Shown here one piece after another: positions 1 through 6,835 of a DNA stretch of 64,000 bases. This DNA comes from JAZRPG01 sp045649105 (GTDB taxonomy: Bacteria; Bacillota; Clostridia; Oscillospirales; JAAYXM01). The position numbers and the translations under genes were made by a program. The notes below the pieces were generated by a model, which was not told the DNA's origin, made no database searches, and was given only the letters and a program-made list of their open reading frames with translations. The first letter of the stretch is position 1, and every line of letters starts with the position of its first letter. The DNA is taken from assembly GCA_045649105.1 (NCBI GenBank), contig JAZRPG010000041.1, positions 1 to 64,000 on the forward strand, written 5' to 3'.

Positions 1-182
1 ATTTTATCGCCTACTGCACACTCGTTGTTTGCGTCGTGTACCTTAAGCTTAAGTGTTCTTTTAATGATTTTCTTGTAGAGCGGATGCTGTACTCTGTCCT
101 CAATGGCAACAACACAAGTCTTGTCCATCTTATCGGATACAACTATTCCGACTCTTGTCTTTCGGAAAGCTCTTTCACTCAT
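1..182 (-). CDS. rpsQ: 30S ribosomal protein S17 (partial, 3' end outside window)
   Basis: The first 60 residues of S17 (beginning MSERAFRKTRVGIVVSDKMD) are present; the C-terminus lies beyond the window edge. S17 is a primary 16S rRNA-binding protein with an OB fold that helps start 30S assembly. The conserved core 'GIVVSDKMDKTCVV' and the later 'HPLYKK' are visible. I chose the ATG at 180-182 because a strong GAGGAGGT ribosome binding site lies a few bases upstream. It follows rpmC in the usual S10-operon order. The identification is secure. Confidence 0.95.
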   Translation of the reverse strand, partial: MSERAFRKTRVGIVVSDKMDKTCVVAIEDRVQHPLYKKIIKRTLKLKVHDANNECAVGDK

Positions 183-231
183 TGCTTTTGCAAACCTCCT
201 CGTCTATACCGCATATCGCGGCTTCTAAAAA

Positions 232-426
232 TTACTGAGAGATTTCCTTCTCACGGATGATTGTGTTGATTCTGGCAATATCTCTCTTTACGTCAACAAT
301 TTTGATGGGATTCTCAAGCTGATTCGTAGCATGCTGAAACCTGAGATTGAAAAGGTCCTTCTTCAGCTCTTCAAGCTTTCTACCCATCTCATCAAGTGTC
401 ATTTCACGTATCTCTTTAGCCTTCAT
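232..426 (-). CDS. rpmC: 50S ribosomal protein L29
   Basis: This 64-residue protein is the two-helix 23S rRNA-binding protein near the peptide exit tunnel. It has the family motif 'ELKKDLFNLRFQHATNQLEN' and ends 'IIREKEISQ'. The start is the ATG at 424-426, which shares one base with the TGA stop of rplP (TGATG). An in-frame TTG one codon upstream is a less likely start. The stop-start overlap points to translational coupling with L16, the normal arrangement in the S10 operon. Confidence 0.95.
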   Translation of the reverse strand: MKAKEIREMTLDEMGRKLEELKKDLFNLRFQHATNQLENPIKIVDVKRDIARINTIIREKEISQ

Positions 427-857
427 CAATTATCACCACCAGTCTCGAGATCTTCTTTCCTTACAAATTTACACTTTACCGGAAGCTTGTGTGACGCAAG
501 GCGGATAGCCTCACGCGCAAGCTCTTCGGAAACGCCGCCGATTTCAAACATTACACGGCCGGGCTTAACAACAGCTACCCAATACTCGGGTGAACCTTTA
601 CCTGAACCCATTCGTGTTTCAGCCGGCTTTTCCGTAACAGGCTTATCACAAAGAAGTTTAATCCAAACCTGTCCGCCACGCTTGATATAACGCGTCATAG
701 CAATACGAGCCGCCTCAATCTGATTACTCTTAATCCAGCCGGCCTCTAAAGCTACTAATCCATACTGACCGTATGTTACCTTGTTACCGCGAGTTGCCTT
801 GCCCTTTAAGCGGCCTCTGTGAACTCTGCGGAATTTTGTTCTCTTAGGCAAAAGCAT
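426..857 (-). CDS. rplP: 50S ribosomal protein L16
   Basis: A 143-residue L16, the usual length. It binds 23S rRNA near the A-site and helps position aminoacyl-tRNA. The start 'MLLPKRTKFRRVHRGRLKGK' and the central 'RYIKRGGQVWIKL' and 'RMGSGKGSPEYWVAVVKPGR' segments are characteristic. It overlaps the preceding rpsC stop and the following rpmC start by one base each, so rpsC, rplP and rpmC are probably translationally coupled. Confidence 0.97.
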   Translation of the reverse strand: MLLPKRTKFRRVHRGRLKGKATRGNKVTYGQYGLVALEAGWIKSNQIEAARIAMTRYIKRGGQVWIKLLCDKPVTEKPAETRMGSGKGSPEYWVAVVKPGRVMFEIGGVSEELAREAIRLASHKLPVKCKFVRKEDLETGGDN

Positions 858-1660
858 TACTTGCTGCCTCCTTCCTTACGAGGAGCACTGCCTCTGTCAG
901 ACGGGCCACGATTGTCTCTGCGCTGACCGTTATTGTTTCCAAAACGGCGGTCATTCGGGCGGCGGTCACGTCTCTCACGACGCTCCTCACGCGGCTTCGG
1001 CATGTCTATTGTTCTGGGTCCGCGCTCGCCTGTGCGAAGAATTTCGCCCTTGTATATCCATACCTTAACGCCGATTCTTCCGTATGTTGTCTTTGCTTCC
1101 GCAAAGCCGTAGTCGATATCAGCGCGAAGTGTCTGCAGCGGAATTGTACCCTCATGATAGTGTTCGCTTCTAGCAATTTCCGCACCGCCGAGACGACCGG
1201 ATACTGCAATCTTGATACCCTTTGCGCCCATACGCATTGCACGGCCCATCGACTGCTTCATTGCGCGGCGGAATGAGATTCTCTTTTCGAGCTGCTCTGC
1301 AATGTTCTCTGCAACGAGCTGCGCATTGACATCCGGGTTCTTTATTTCGATAATGTTGAGTGCGACAGGCTTACCTATCATCTGCTCAACAGAAAGGCGA
1401 AGCTTTTCAATCTCTGTGCCGCCGCGGCCTATTACTATTCCGGGGCTCTTGCAGTGGATGAATATTCTTACCTTTTTGCTGTCGCGCTCTATCTCTATAC
1501 ACGGCACACCTGCTCTGTACAGAGTTTTCTTAAGATATTCGCGGATTTTATAGTCTTCCACGATAAGGTCGCCCACTTTTTCGTCACGGGCATACCAACG
1601 GGAATCCCAATTCTTGATAACACCCACGCGTAAACCGTGGGGATTCACTTTCTGTCCCAT
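857..1660 (-). CDS. rpsC: 30S ribosomal protein S3 with long basic C-terminal tail
   Basis: S3 lines the mRNA entry channel of the 30S subunit. The N-terminus 'MGQKVNPHGLRVGVIKNWDS' is typical, and the KH-domain GXXG loop is seen as GRGG at about residues 78-81. The protein has 267 residues, about 40 more than common S3 proteins. The excess is a C-terminal tail from about residue 222, rich in Arg, Asp, Asn and Gly and probably disordered. The reading frame through the tail is continuous and ends one base into rplP, so it is part of the gene and not a readthrough artefact. Confidence 0.96.
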   Translation of the reverse strand: MGQKVNPHGLRVGVIKNWDSRWYARDEKVGDLIVEDYKIREYLKKTLYRAGVPCIEIERDSKKVRIFIHCKSPGIVIGRGGTEIEKLRLSVEQMIGKPVALNIIEIKNPDVNAQLVAENIAEQLEKRISFRRAMKQSMGRAMRMGAKGIKIAVSGRLGGAEIARSEHYHEGTIPLQTLRADIDYGFAEAKTTYGRIGVKVWIYKGEILRTGERGPRTIDMPKPREERRERRDRRPNDRRFGNNNGQRRDNRGPSDRGSAPRKEGGSK

Positions 1661-1675
1661 AATTAACCTCCTGAC

Positions 1676-2011
1676 CTAATCCTTCTCAGCCACAGCGATT
1701 GTTATGTGCGAGGTTCTTTTATTGATTCTGAAAGCTCTGCCCTGTGCTCTCGGCATGATTCTCTTGAGAATCGGGCCGGGACATGCAAAGATCTGTGAAA
1801 CATAAAGGTTCTCGACATTCATGCCGTGATTGGCTTCCGCATTGGAAACTGCGCTCTTGAGGAGCTTCAGGATCGGCTCGGAAGCGGCTTTGGGCGTATG
1901 CGCCAAAATCGCGTTGGCCTCCGCAATTTTCTTTCCACGAATGAGGTCTGCTACTATCTTGACCTTTCTCGGCGAAATGCGGACATACCGTAAATGTGCT
2001 GTTGCTTCCAT
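1676..2011 (-). CDS. rplV: 50S ribosomal protein L22
   Basis: This 111-residue protein binds domain I of 23S rRNA, and its hairpin lines the exit tunnel. The family pattern is seen in 'ATAHLRYVRISPRKVKIVAD' near the start and in the hairpin segment 'GPILKRIMPRAQGRAFRINK' with 'RTSHITIAV' near the end. It sits between rpsS and rpsC with short gaps, as expected in the S10 operon. The start is preceded by an AGGAGG-type site. Confidence 0.97.
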   Translation of the reverse strand: MEATAHLRYVRISPRKVKIVADLIRGKKIAEANAILAHTPKAASEPILKLLKSAVSNAEANHGMNVENLYVSQIFACPGPILKRIMPRAQGRAFRINKRTSHITIAVAEKD

Positions 2012-2028
2012 TACTGCGTCCTCCTGTC

Positions 2029-2307
2029 TTACTTCGTGTTCGAGGTCTTGCTGCCTGAGTGACCCCTATACGTTCTCGTGGGAGCGAATTCACCGAGCTT
2101 GTGACCTACCATATCTTCTGTTACATAAACCGGAACATGCTTTCTGCCGTCATGAACGGCAAATGTATGACCAACGAATGACGGGAATATTGTAGATGCG
2201 CGAGACCATGTCTTTACAACATTCTTCTCATTCTTCTGGTTCATCTCCTCGACCCTCTTTAAAAGCTCGGGGGCAACAAAGGGGCCTTTTTTCACGCTTC
2301 TGCTCAT
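2029..2307 (-). CDS. rpsS: 30S ribosomal protein S19
   Basis: A 92-residue S19, full length for the family. It forms a complex with S13 at the head of the 30S subunit. Diagnostic segments are 'MSRSVKKGPFVAPELLKRVE', 'TWSRASTIFPSFVGHTFAVH' and 'HKLGEFAPTRTYRGHSG'. It lies 12 bases after rplB, with its own ribosome binding site in the gap. Confidence 0.97.
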   Translation of the reverse strand: MSRSVKKGPFVAPELLKRVEEMNQKNEKNVVKTWSRASTIFPSFVGHTFAVHDGRKHVPVYVTEDMVGHKLGEFAPTRTYRGHSGSKTSNTK

Positions 2308-2319
2308 ATTTTAGCCTCC

Positions 2320-3153
2320 TTACTTACTGCCACGGCGTTTTACGATGAACTTGTCGGACAGGTTCTTCTTCTTACGGGTCTTATAACCGAGTGTCGGCTT
2401 ACCCCACGGGGTAACAGGACCCGGACGTCCGATCGGGCTCTTGCCCTCACCACCGCCGTGCGGGTGGTCACAGGGGTTCATAACTGTACCGCGTACTGTC
2501 GGGCGGATGCCCATATGACGCTTGCGACCGGCTTTACCAATCTGAACGTTCTCGTGGTCGAGGTTTGAAACCTGACCGATTGTCGCCATACAGTTCAAAC
2601 GGAACTTGCGAAGCTCACCGGACGGGAGACGCACAAGTGCCATGCCGTCTTCCTTAGCCATCAACTGAGCTGCGTTACCTGCGCCGCGTACAAACTGTGC
2701 ACCGCGTCCCGGATTAAGCTCAATATTGTGGATAATCGTACCTACAGGGATGTTTATAATCGGAAGTGCGTTTCCGGGCTTAATATCTGCCGTTGCACTT
2801 GAGATTACTGTATCTCCTACCTTGAGGTCATGCGGAGCGATGATGTAGCGCTTCTCGCCATCCTCATAACGAACAAGAGATATAAATGCGCCGCGGTTCG
2901 GGTCGTACTCAAGAGTAAGAACCTCTGCGGGGATATCCATCTTGTCGCGCTTGAAATCAATAATTCTGTATTTGCGCTTGTTTCCGCCGCCGCGATGGCG
3001 AACGGTGATTCTGCCGTAACTGTTGCGGCCGGAATTCTTGCTGAGGTTTTCCAAGAGGCTCTTTTCCGGCTTAACATCGCTAAGTAATCTGTAGTCCGTT
3101 ACGGTCATATTACGTCTCGACGGAGTCGTCGGTTTAAACGTTTTTACAGCCAT
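2320..3153 (-). CDS. rplB: 50S ribosomal protein L2
   Basis: L2 (277 residues) binds 23S rRNA near the peptidyl-transferase centre and is needed for subunit association. The N-terminal 'MAVKTFKPTTPSRRNMTVTD' and the signature 'NPCDHPHGGGEGKSPIGR', which includes the conserved histidines, are both intact. The basic tail 'KTRKKKNLSDKFIVKRRGSK' is also typical. A GGAGGAAAAGC-type site precedes the ATG, and rplW lies 48 bases upstream. Confidence 0.98.
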   Translation of the reverse strand: MAVKTFKPTTPSRRNMTVTDYRLLSDVKPEKSLLENLSKNSGRNSYGRITVRHRGGGNKRKYRIIDFKRDKMDIPAEVLTLEYDPNRGAFISLVRYEDGEKRYIIAPHDLKVGDTVISSATADIKPGNALPIINIPVGTIIHNIELNPGRGAQFVRGAGNAAQLMAKEDGMALVRLPSGELRKFRLNCMATIGQVSNLDHENVQIGKAGRKRHMGIRPTVRGTVMNPCDHPHGGGEGKSPIGRPGPVTPWGKPTLGYKTRKKKNLSDKFIVKRRGSK

Positions 3154-3201
3154 TTGCTTTTCCTCCTTTTAATGGTGTTGGGTGTCATCAGCCTTATGGC
3201 T

Positions 3202-3495
3202 TTACACCATTCCCTCAAAGAACTCAATCGTCTTCGAATCGTCTGTGAGTGAAACGATTGCCTTCTTGTAATCGGGGCGGAATCCGACATGAACTCCCAT
3301 TCTCTTTTCCTTGCCGAGAACATTTATCGTATTCACCTTTTTTACTTTTACGTTGAAAATTTCCTCGATTGCCTGACGGATTTCTACTTTGTTCGCAGTC
3401 TTCTCCACCTCAAAGGCATATACCTTATCAGCTACGCGCTCCATTGACTGCTCCGTGATTATCGGGCGCTTTATGATATCATAAGGTGATTTCAT
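3202..3495 (-). CDS. rplW: 50S ribosomal protein L23
   Basis: A 97-residue L23, which docks chaperones and SRP at the exit tunnel. The recognisable segments are 'SPYDIIKRPIITEQSMERV', 'YAFEVEKTANKVEIRQAIEE' and 'FNVKVKKVNTINVLGKEKRM'. Its ATG overlaps the TAA stop of rplD by one base, so translation is probably coupled to L4. Confidence 0.96.
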   Translation of the reverse strand: MKSPYDIIKRPIITEQSMERVADKVYAFEVEKTANKVEIRQAIEEIFNVKVKKVNTINVLGKEKRMGVHVGFRPDYKKAIVSLTDDSKTIEFFEGMV

Positions 3496-4118
3496 TATGC
3501 GAACACCTCCTGAATCTTTTCTACCGCAGCCTTATCAACAATGAATTTACCCTGATTAAGGATGTCGTAAACATTGATGATTGTTGCAGTTGTTGTCTTT
3601 ACTCCCTGAATGTTGCGAGCACTCTTTATAACATTCTCGCGAACCTCCGGTGTAACTATAAGTGCCTTACCGGAAGCGTCAACAGCCTTAAGGAAAGCGA
3701 CCATTGACTTTGTCTTAATCTCGCTGAGGTTTAAGTCGTCTACAACGATTATCTCGCCTGCAGCTGCCTTTGTCGAAAGCGCACTCAGAAGTGCGAGACG
3801 ACGATATTTCTTATTCAGACGGTATGAATAATCACGCGGCTTGGGACCGAGTGCAATTCCGCCGTGTGTCCACTGAGGTGAACGGATTGAACCCTGACGG
3901 GCACGTCCCGTACCCTTCTGGCGCCACGGCTTCCTGCCACCACCGCTGACTTCAGCACGTGTGAGCGTACTCTGTGTGCCCTGTCTGCGGTTGGCAAGGT
4001 GGTTCTTGACCGCTTCATACATAGCGACCTCATTGGGTGTTATGCCGAATACAGCTTCCGAGAGCTCAATCTCTCCGACCTGCTTGCCGGTCATATCATA
4101 AACTGTTGCCTTAGGCAT
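3495..4118 (-). CDS. rplD: 50S ribosomal protein L4
   Basis: L4 (207 residues) has a globular domain plus an extended loop that reaches the exit tunnel. The loop is seen in 'GGGRKPWRQKGTGRARQGSI' and the adjoining 'RSPQWTHGGIALGPKPRDYS'. In several bacteria L4 also represses its own operon by acting on the S10 leader; the leader hairpin upstream of rpsJ in this window makes that a fair question here. The gene follows rplC by 33 bases. Confidence 0.96.
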   Translation of the reverse strand: MPKATVYDMTGKQVGEIELSEAVFGITPNEVAMYEAVKNHLANRRQGTQSTLTRAEVSGGGRKPWRQKGTGRARQGSIRSPQWTHGGIALGPKPRDYSYRLNKKYRRLALLSALSTKAAAGEIIVVDDLNLSEIKTKSMVAFLKAVDASGKALIVTPEVRENVIKSARNIQGVKTTTATIINVYDILNQGKFIVDKAAVEKIQEVFA

Positions 4119-4151
4119 AGCTTTCTAACTCCTTTCGCTTGTAAGTTGTGT

Positions 4152-4784
4152 TTACACGTTCTTCACAGCGTCGCGTATAAACACAAACCCGCCCTTAGGA
4201 CCGGGAATAGCACCGCGGACTGCGATCATGTTTGTTTCTGCGTCTACCTTGACGACGTCGAGGTTCTGTACAGTTACCTGCTCAGCACCCATACGGCCCG
4301 GGAGCTTTGTGCCCGGCATAACCCTTGACGGGTCCGTATTAGCGCCCATTGAGCCTGCGCTACGGTGAACAGGGCCGACACCGTGTGTGTGGTTCTGCAT
4401 GTGCTGACCGAAACGCTTTACTGTACCGGCTGTACCTTTACCCTTGCTGACACCGGTTATGTCCACAACATCGCCCTCTGCGAATACATCAGCGCGGATT
4501 ACATCGCCCACATTGAGCTCTGTACCCTCAAGCTTGAACTCTTTGAGTACGCGTTTTGCCGAAACACCGGCCTTTTTGAGATGCCCGGCCTTTGGCTTTG
4601 TGAGCTGTCTCTCTGCAATGTCGTCGTAGCCGAGCTGTACTGACTCATAGCCGTCTTTTTCAACAGTCTTTTTCTGTACGACCGAGCACGGACCCGCCTG
4701 GATGACAGTAACGGGAATGACCTTACCCGAATCGTCGAAAATCTGAGTCATGCCGACTTTCTTTCCGATGATTGCCTTTTGCAT
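4152..4784 (-). CDS. rplC: 50S ribosomal protein L3
   Basis: L3 (210 residues from this start) binds near the 3' end of 23S rRNA and nucleates 50S assembly. Start 'MQKAIIGKKVGMTQIFDDSG' and the loop region 'HGVGPVHRSAGSMGANTDPS' are characteristic. The frame is open for 11 more codons upstream, but an AAAGGAGGA site lies correctly spaced before the ATG at 4782-4784, so the shorter form is preferred. Next upstream is rpsJ, 111 bases away. Confidence 0.96.
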   Translation of the reverse strand: MQKAIIGKKVGMTQIFDDSGKVIPVTVIQAGPCSVVQKKTVEKDGYESVQLGYDDIAERQLTKPKAGHLKKAGVSAKRVLKEFKLEGTELNVGDVIRADVFAEGDVVDITGVSKGKGTAGTVKRFGQHMQNHTHGVGPVHRSAGSMGANTDPSRVMPGTKLPGRMGAEQVTVQNLDVVKVDAETNMIAVRGAIPGPKGGFVFIRDAVKNV

Positions 4785-4799
4785 ATATCTTCCTCCTTT

Positions 4800-4828
4800 A
4801 AGGTTATTGGTTGGCACAAGGCCAACTT
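4800..4828 (-). other. Small hairpin in the rpsJ-rplC gap
   Basis: In the 111-base gap after rpsJ the minus strand can form TTGGC-CTTGT-GCCAA shortly before the rplC ribosome binding site. There is no T-tract, so it is not a terminator. It may be an RNA processing or translation-control element. The remainder of the gap shows nothing else I can name. Confidence 0.3.
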
Positions 4829-4895
4829 GACCCGCTCCTCACATTGCCTGCACCCCTAACGCGGGCAGTTTGAAGAGCTGCGGTACTTTGCAATT

Positions 4896-5213
4896 TTACA
4901 GTTTGATTTCTATCTCGACACCTGCCGGAAGATCTAAAGACATAAGTGCCTTTACAGCCTCAGCAGACGGCTTCAATATATCAATCAAACGCTTGTGTGT
5001 GCGGCGCTCGAACTGCTCACGGCTGTCCTTATATTTGTGCACCGCGCGAAGCATAGTGATGCCTTCCTTTGATGTCGGGAGCGGAATCGGACCTGAGACC
5101 TTTGCACCGTTTCTCTTTGCAGTCTCGACGATACGCTCTGCCGCCTGGTCAATAAGCTGATGATCATAAGCCTTGAGGCGGACACGAATCATTTCCTTTG
5201 ATATTGCTGCCAT
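4896..5213 (-). CDS. rpsJ: 30S ribosomal protein S10
   Basis: S10 (105 residues) sits in the 30S head and, as NusE, also joins transcription antitermination complexes. The sequence 'MIRVRLKAYDHQLIDQAAER' and the loop 'GPIPLPTSKEGITMLRAVHK' identify it. The ATG at 5211-5213 is supported by an AAGGAGGAAC site. The frame happens to be open for 64 codons further upstream, but that stretch covers the leader hairpin and resembles no S10 extension, so I reject it. This is the first gene of the S10 operon. Confidence 0.96.
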   Translation of the reverse strand: MAAISKEMIRVRLKAYDHQLIDQAAERIVETAKRNGAKVSGPIPLPTSKEGITMLRAVHKYKDSREQFERRTHKRLIDILKPSAEAVKALMSLDLPAGVEIEIKL

Positions 5214-5229
5214 TTTTTGTTCCTCCTTA

Positions 5230-5258
5230 AACGCACGTAGTTTTTTCTGCGTGCGGCG
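5230..5258 (-). other. Leader hairpin just before the rpsJ ribosome binding site
   Basis: The minus-strand leader can pair GCACGCAG with CTACGTGC across an A-rich loop (one mismatch), ending a few bases before the rpsJ Shine-Dalgarno sequence. Such a hairpin could modulate access to the start site. It is a visual prediction only. Confidence 0.35.
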
Positions 5259-5302
5259 AAATTCCTGCACAACTCTGCCACGCGTTTCACGCTTTGGCAC
5301 TA

Positions 5303-5343
5303 TAAAAACCGGATTGGTAGCAGGGGTTCTCACCAAATCCGGT
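5303..5343 (-). terminator. Attenuator-like intrinsic terminator in the S10-operon leader
   Basis: On the minus strand ACCGGATTTGGT pairs with ACCAATCCGGT (one bulged base) around a 13-base loop and is followed directly by TTTTT. It lies between the promoter at 5481-5509 and the rpsJ start at 5213, inside the untranslated leader. A terminator here would set how many transcripts reach the ribosomal genes, as L4-controlled attenuation does in E. coli. No competing antiterminator was worked out. Confidence 0.6.
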
Positions 5344-5480
5344 ACTTGTCCGCATTTTACATCGCGAACTCGCACAGTCATTCCTGCCGCCCGATTAACG
5401 GACATACTCCACGGAAGTTACCTGCATATTGCAGCAATCTCCCGCTTCATCGCATACTGCGTCCATACAAACGCTCCTAT

Positions 5481-5509
5481 AGTTTACCGTATAATGCATT
5501 GAATGTCAA
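5481..5509 (-). promoter_or_regulatory. Sigma-A type promoter of the S10 operon
   Basis: Reading the minus strand, a perfect -35 TTGACA (5504-5509) is followed after exactly 17 bases by TAAACT (5481-5486). Transcription would start near 5474 and give a leader of about 260 bases before rpsJ. The 397-base stretch between rpsJ and the divergent gene holds this promoter, the leader hairpins and the plus-strand promoter at 5546. Confidence 0.65.
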
Positions 5510-5545
5510 GACTTTTTTTGGGTTTTTTTATATTTTTTACAAAGG

Positions 5546-5574
5546 TTGTAAATGTGTCTGTTTTGCATTACAAT
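5546..5574 (+). promoter_or_regulatory. Candidate promoter of the glycerol-1-phosphate dehydrogenase gene
   Basis: TTGTAA (5546-5551) and TACAAT (5569-5574) are separated by 17 bases, and the start codon follows about 36 bases later. The -35 is imperfect. It is divergent from the S10-operon promoter. Confidence 0.45.
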
Positions 5575-5610
5575 TATATATAAATAATGCAGCAAAGCGG
5601 GGTTAAACAA

Positions 5611-6783
5611 ATGATTAAATTTAAGTGTGATTGTAAGATGAAGGAGCATTCCGCACCGGTAGATAAATATTTCATCTCACAGGGAGCATTAAACGAGCTT
5701 TCCGACACAATTAAGAATTACTCAAAAATTTATATAGTCTGTGACGAAACCACATATAATGTAGCAGGAAGAAAAGTTGAGAGCATTGTGCGCGGGCTTG
5801 GCAAGCTTTTTTCCATACTCGTTCTTCCCAAGGACCCTCTCCCTGATTACAAGACCGTAGGGAACATACTTGTACATATGAATGACCCTAAATATGATGC
5901 AGATATTTTAAGCTATTCTCCCCTGCCCGACTTAATACTCGCAGTCGGCACCGGAACCATCAACGACTCCTGCCGTCTTGTATCGTACCGTTTCGGCATA
6001 CCATACGGAATCATCGGCACGGCGCCGTCTATGGACGGGTTTCTTTCAGCAGGCTCACCGTTTTTGTTTGACGGTTCAAAGGCAACTATAAAATGCACCA
6101 CGCCCGCTTTCCTTATTGCCGATACGGATATTATGAAAGATGCACCGTGGGACATGCTTCTCGCCGGAATCGGCGATATGTTCGGCAAATACACCGGGAT
6201 TCTTGACTGGGAGCTTGCGCGTGACTACAACGGAGATTATTTCTGTGACAAAATTGCAAAGGACGTTATCAACGCAACAAACTCATGCCTCAGTAGCGGA
6301 TATTCCCTCAAAAAGCGCGATCCGATGTGTATAAAAAACATCATGGAAGGGTTTGCCGTTACCGGGCTTGGCATGGCATATACAGGAAACTCGCGCCCGG
6401 CATCAGGCTCGGAGCACATCGTCTCACATGTCTGGGAGCTTTCTGATGTTGCAGAGGGAAAGAAGCCGAATCTGCACGGACTCGAAGTGTGTGAGGCGAC
6501 AAGGCTCATCGCGGAAATGTATCTTCTCCTCCTTAAGGAAACGGAGGATGAGCACTTAAAATCACTTATCTTAAAATATGTAGGATATTTTGAAGCAGTA
6601 GAAAAATTCTGTACGGACATGAATGTCCCGTCTCCCGTCAAAAGCTACGACAAGCTTGTCGAAAGTGTCCTTACCGCTCTCAAGCTGCGGGACAGATATA
6701 CAATTCTGTTCTACCTTAATAAGCGCGGCAATCTCCAAAGATATGCCGAGACCGCTTCAAAAAATCTGTTGAAACGAATTTAA
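5611..6783 (+). CDS. sn-glycerol-1-phosphate dehydrogenase family protein (AraM/EgsA-like)
   Basis: This 390-residue protein belongs to the iron-containing alcohol dehydrogenase-like fold that includes archaeal G1P dehydrogenase (EgsA) and Bacillus AraM. These reduce dihydroxyacetone phosphate to sn-glycerol-1-phosphate with NAD(P)H. The nucleotide-binding part shows 'AVGTGTINDSCRLVSYRFGI' and 'GTAPSMDG'. Probable metal ligands lie in 'GIGDMFGKYTG', 'SGSEHIVSHVWEL' and 'LHGLEVCEA'. I chose the ATG at 5611, with AGCGGGG upstream, over the ATG at 5587. It stands alone between convergent and divergent neighbours, so its substrate in vivo is not shown by context. A related dehydrogenase activity is possible. 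Confidence 0.82.
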   Translation: MIKFKCDCKMKEHSAPVDKYFISQGALNELSDTIKNYSKIYIVCDETTYNVAGRKVESIVRGLGKLFSILVLPKDPLPDYKTVGNILVHMNDPKYDADILSYSPLPDLILAVGTGTINDSCRLVSYRFGIPYGIIGTAPSMDGFLSAGSPFLFDGSKATIKCTTPAFLIADTDIMKDAPWDMLLAGIGDMFGKYTGILDWELARDYNGDYFCDKIAKDVINATNSCLSSGYSLKKRDPMCIKNIMEGFAVTGLGMAYTGNSRPASGSEHIVSHVWELSDVAEGKKPNLHGLEVCEATRLIAEMYLLLLKETEDEHLKSLILKYVGYFEAVEKFCTDMNVPSPVKSYDKLVESVLTALKLRDRYTILFYLNKRGNLQRYAETASKNLLKRI

Positions 6784-6802
6784 ACACAACCATATGCAAA
6801 AG

Positions 6803-6833
6803 AAAATGACGCGTAAAACGCGTCATTTTCTTA
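6803..6833. terminator. Bidirectional intrinsic terminator
   Basis: AAAATGACGCGT and ACGCGTCATTTT form a 12-base-pair stem with a three-base loop, with T-rich sequence on both sides. It lies between the convergent ends of the dehydrogenase gene (plus) and obgE (minus) and can serve both. Confidence 0.8.
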
Positions 6834-6835
6834 TA

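Noticed and set aside
5214..5405. In-frame 64-codon extension of rpsJ into the leader
   Set aside because: A strong ribosome site marks the internal ATG, the extension matches no S10, and it covers the leader terminator hairpin.
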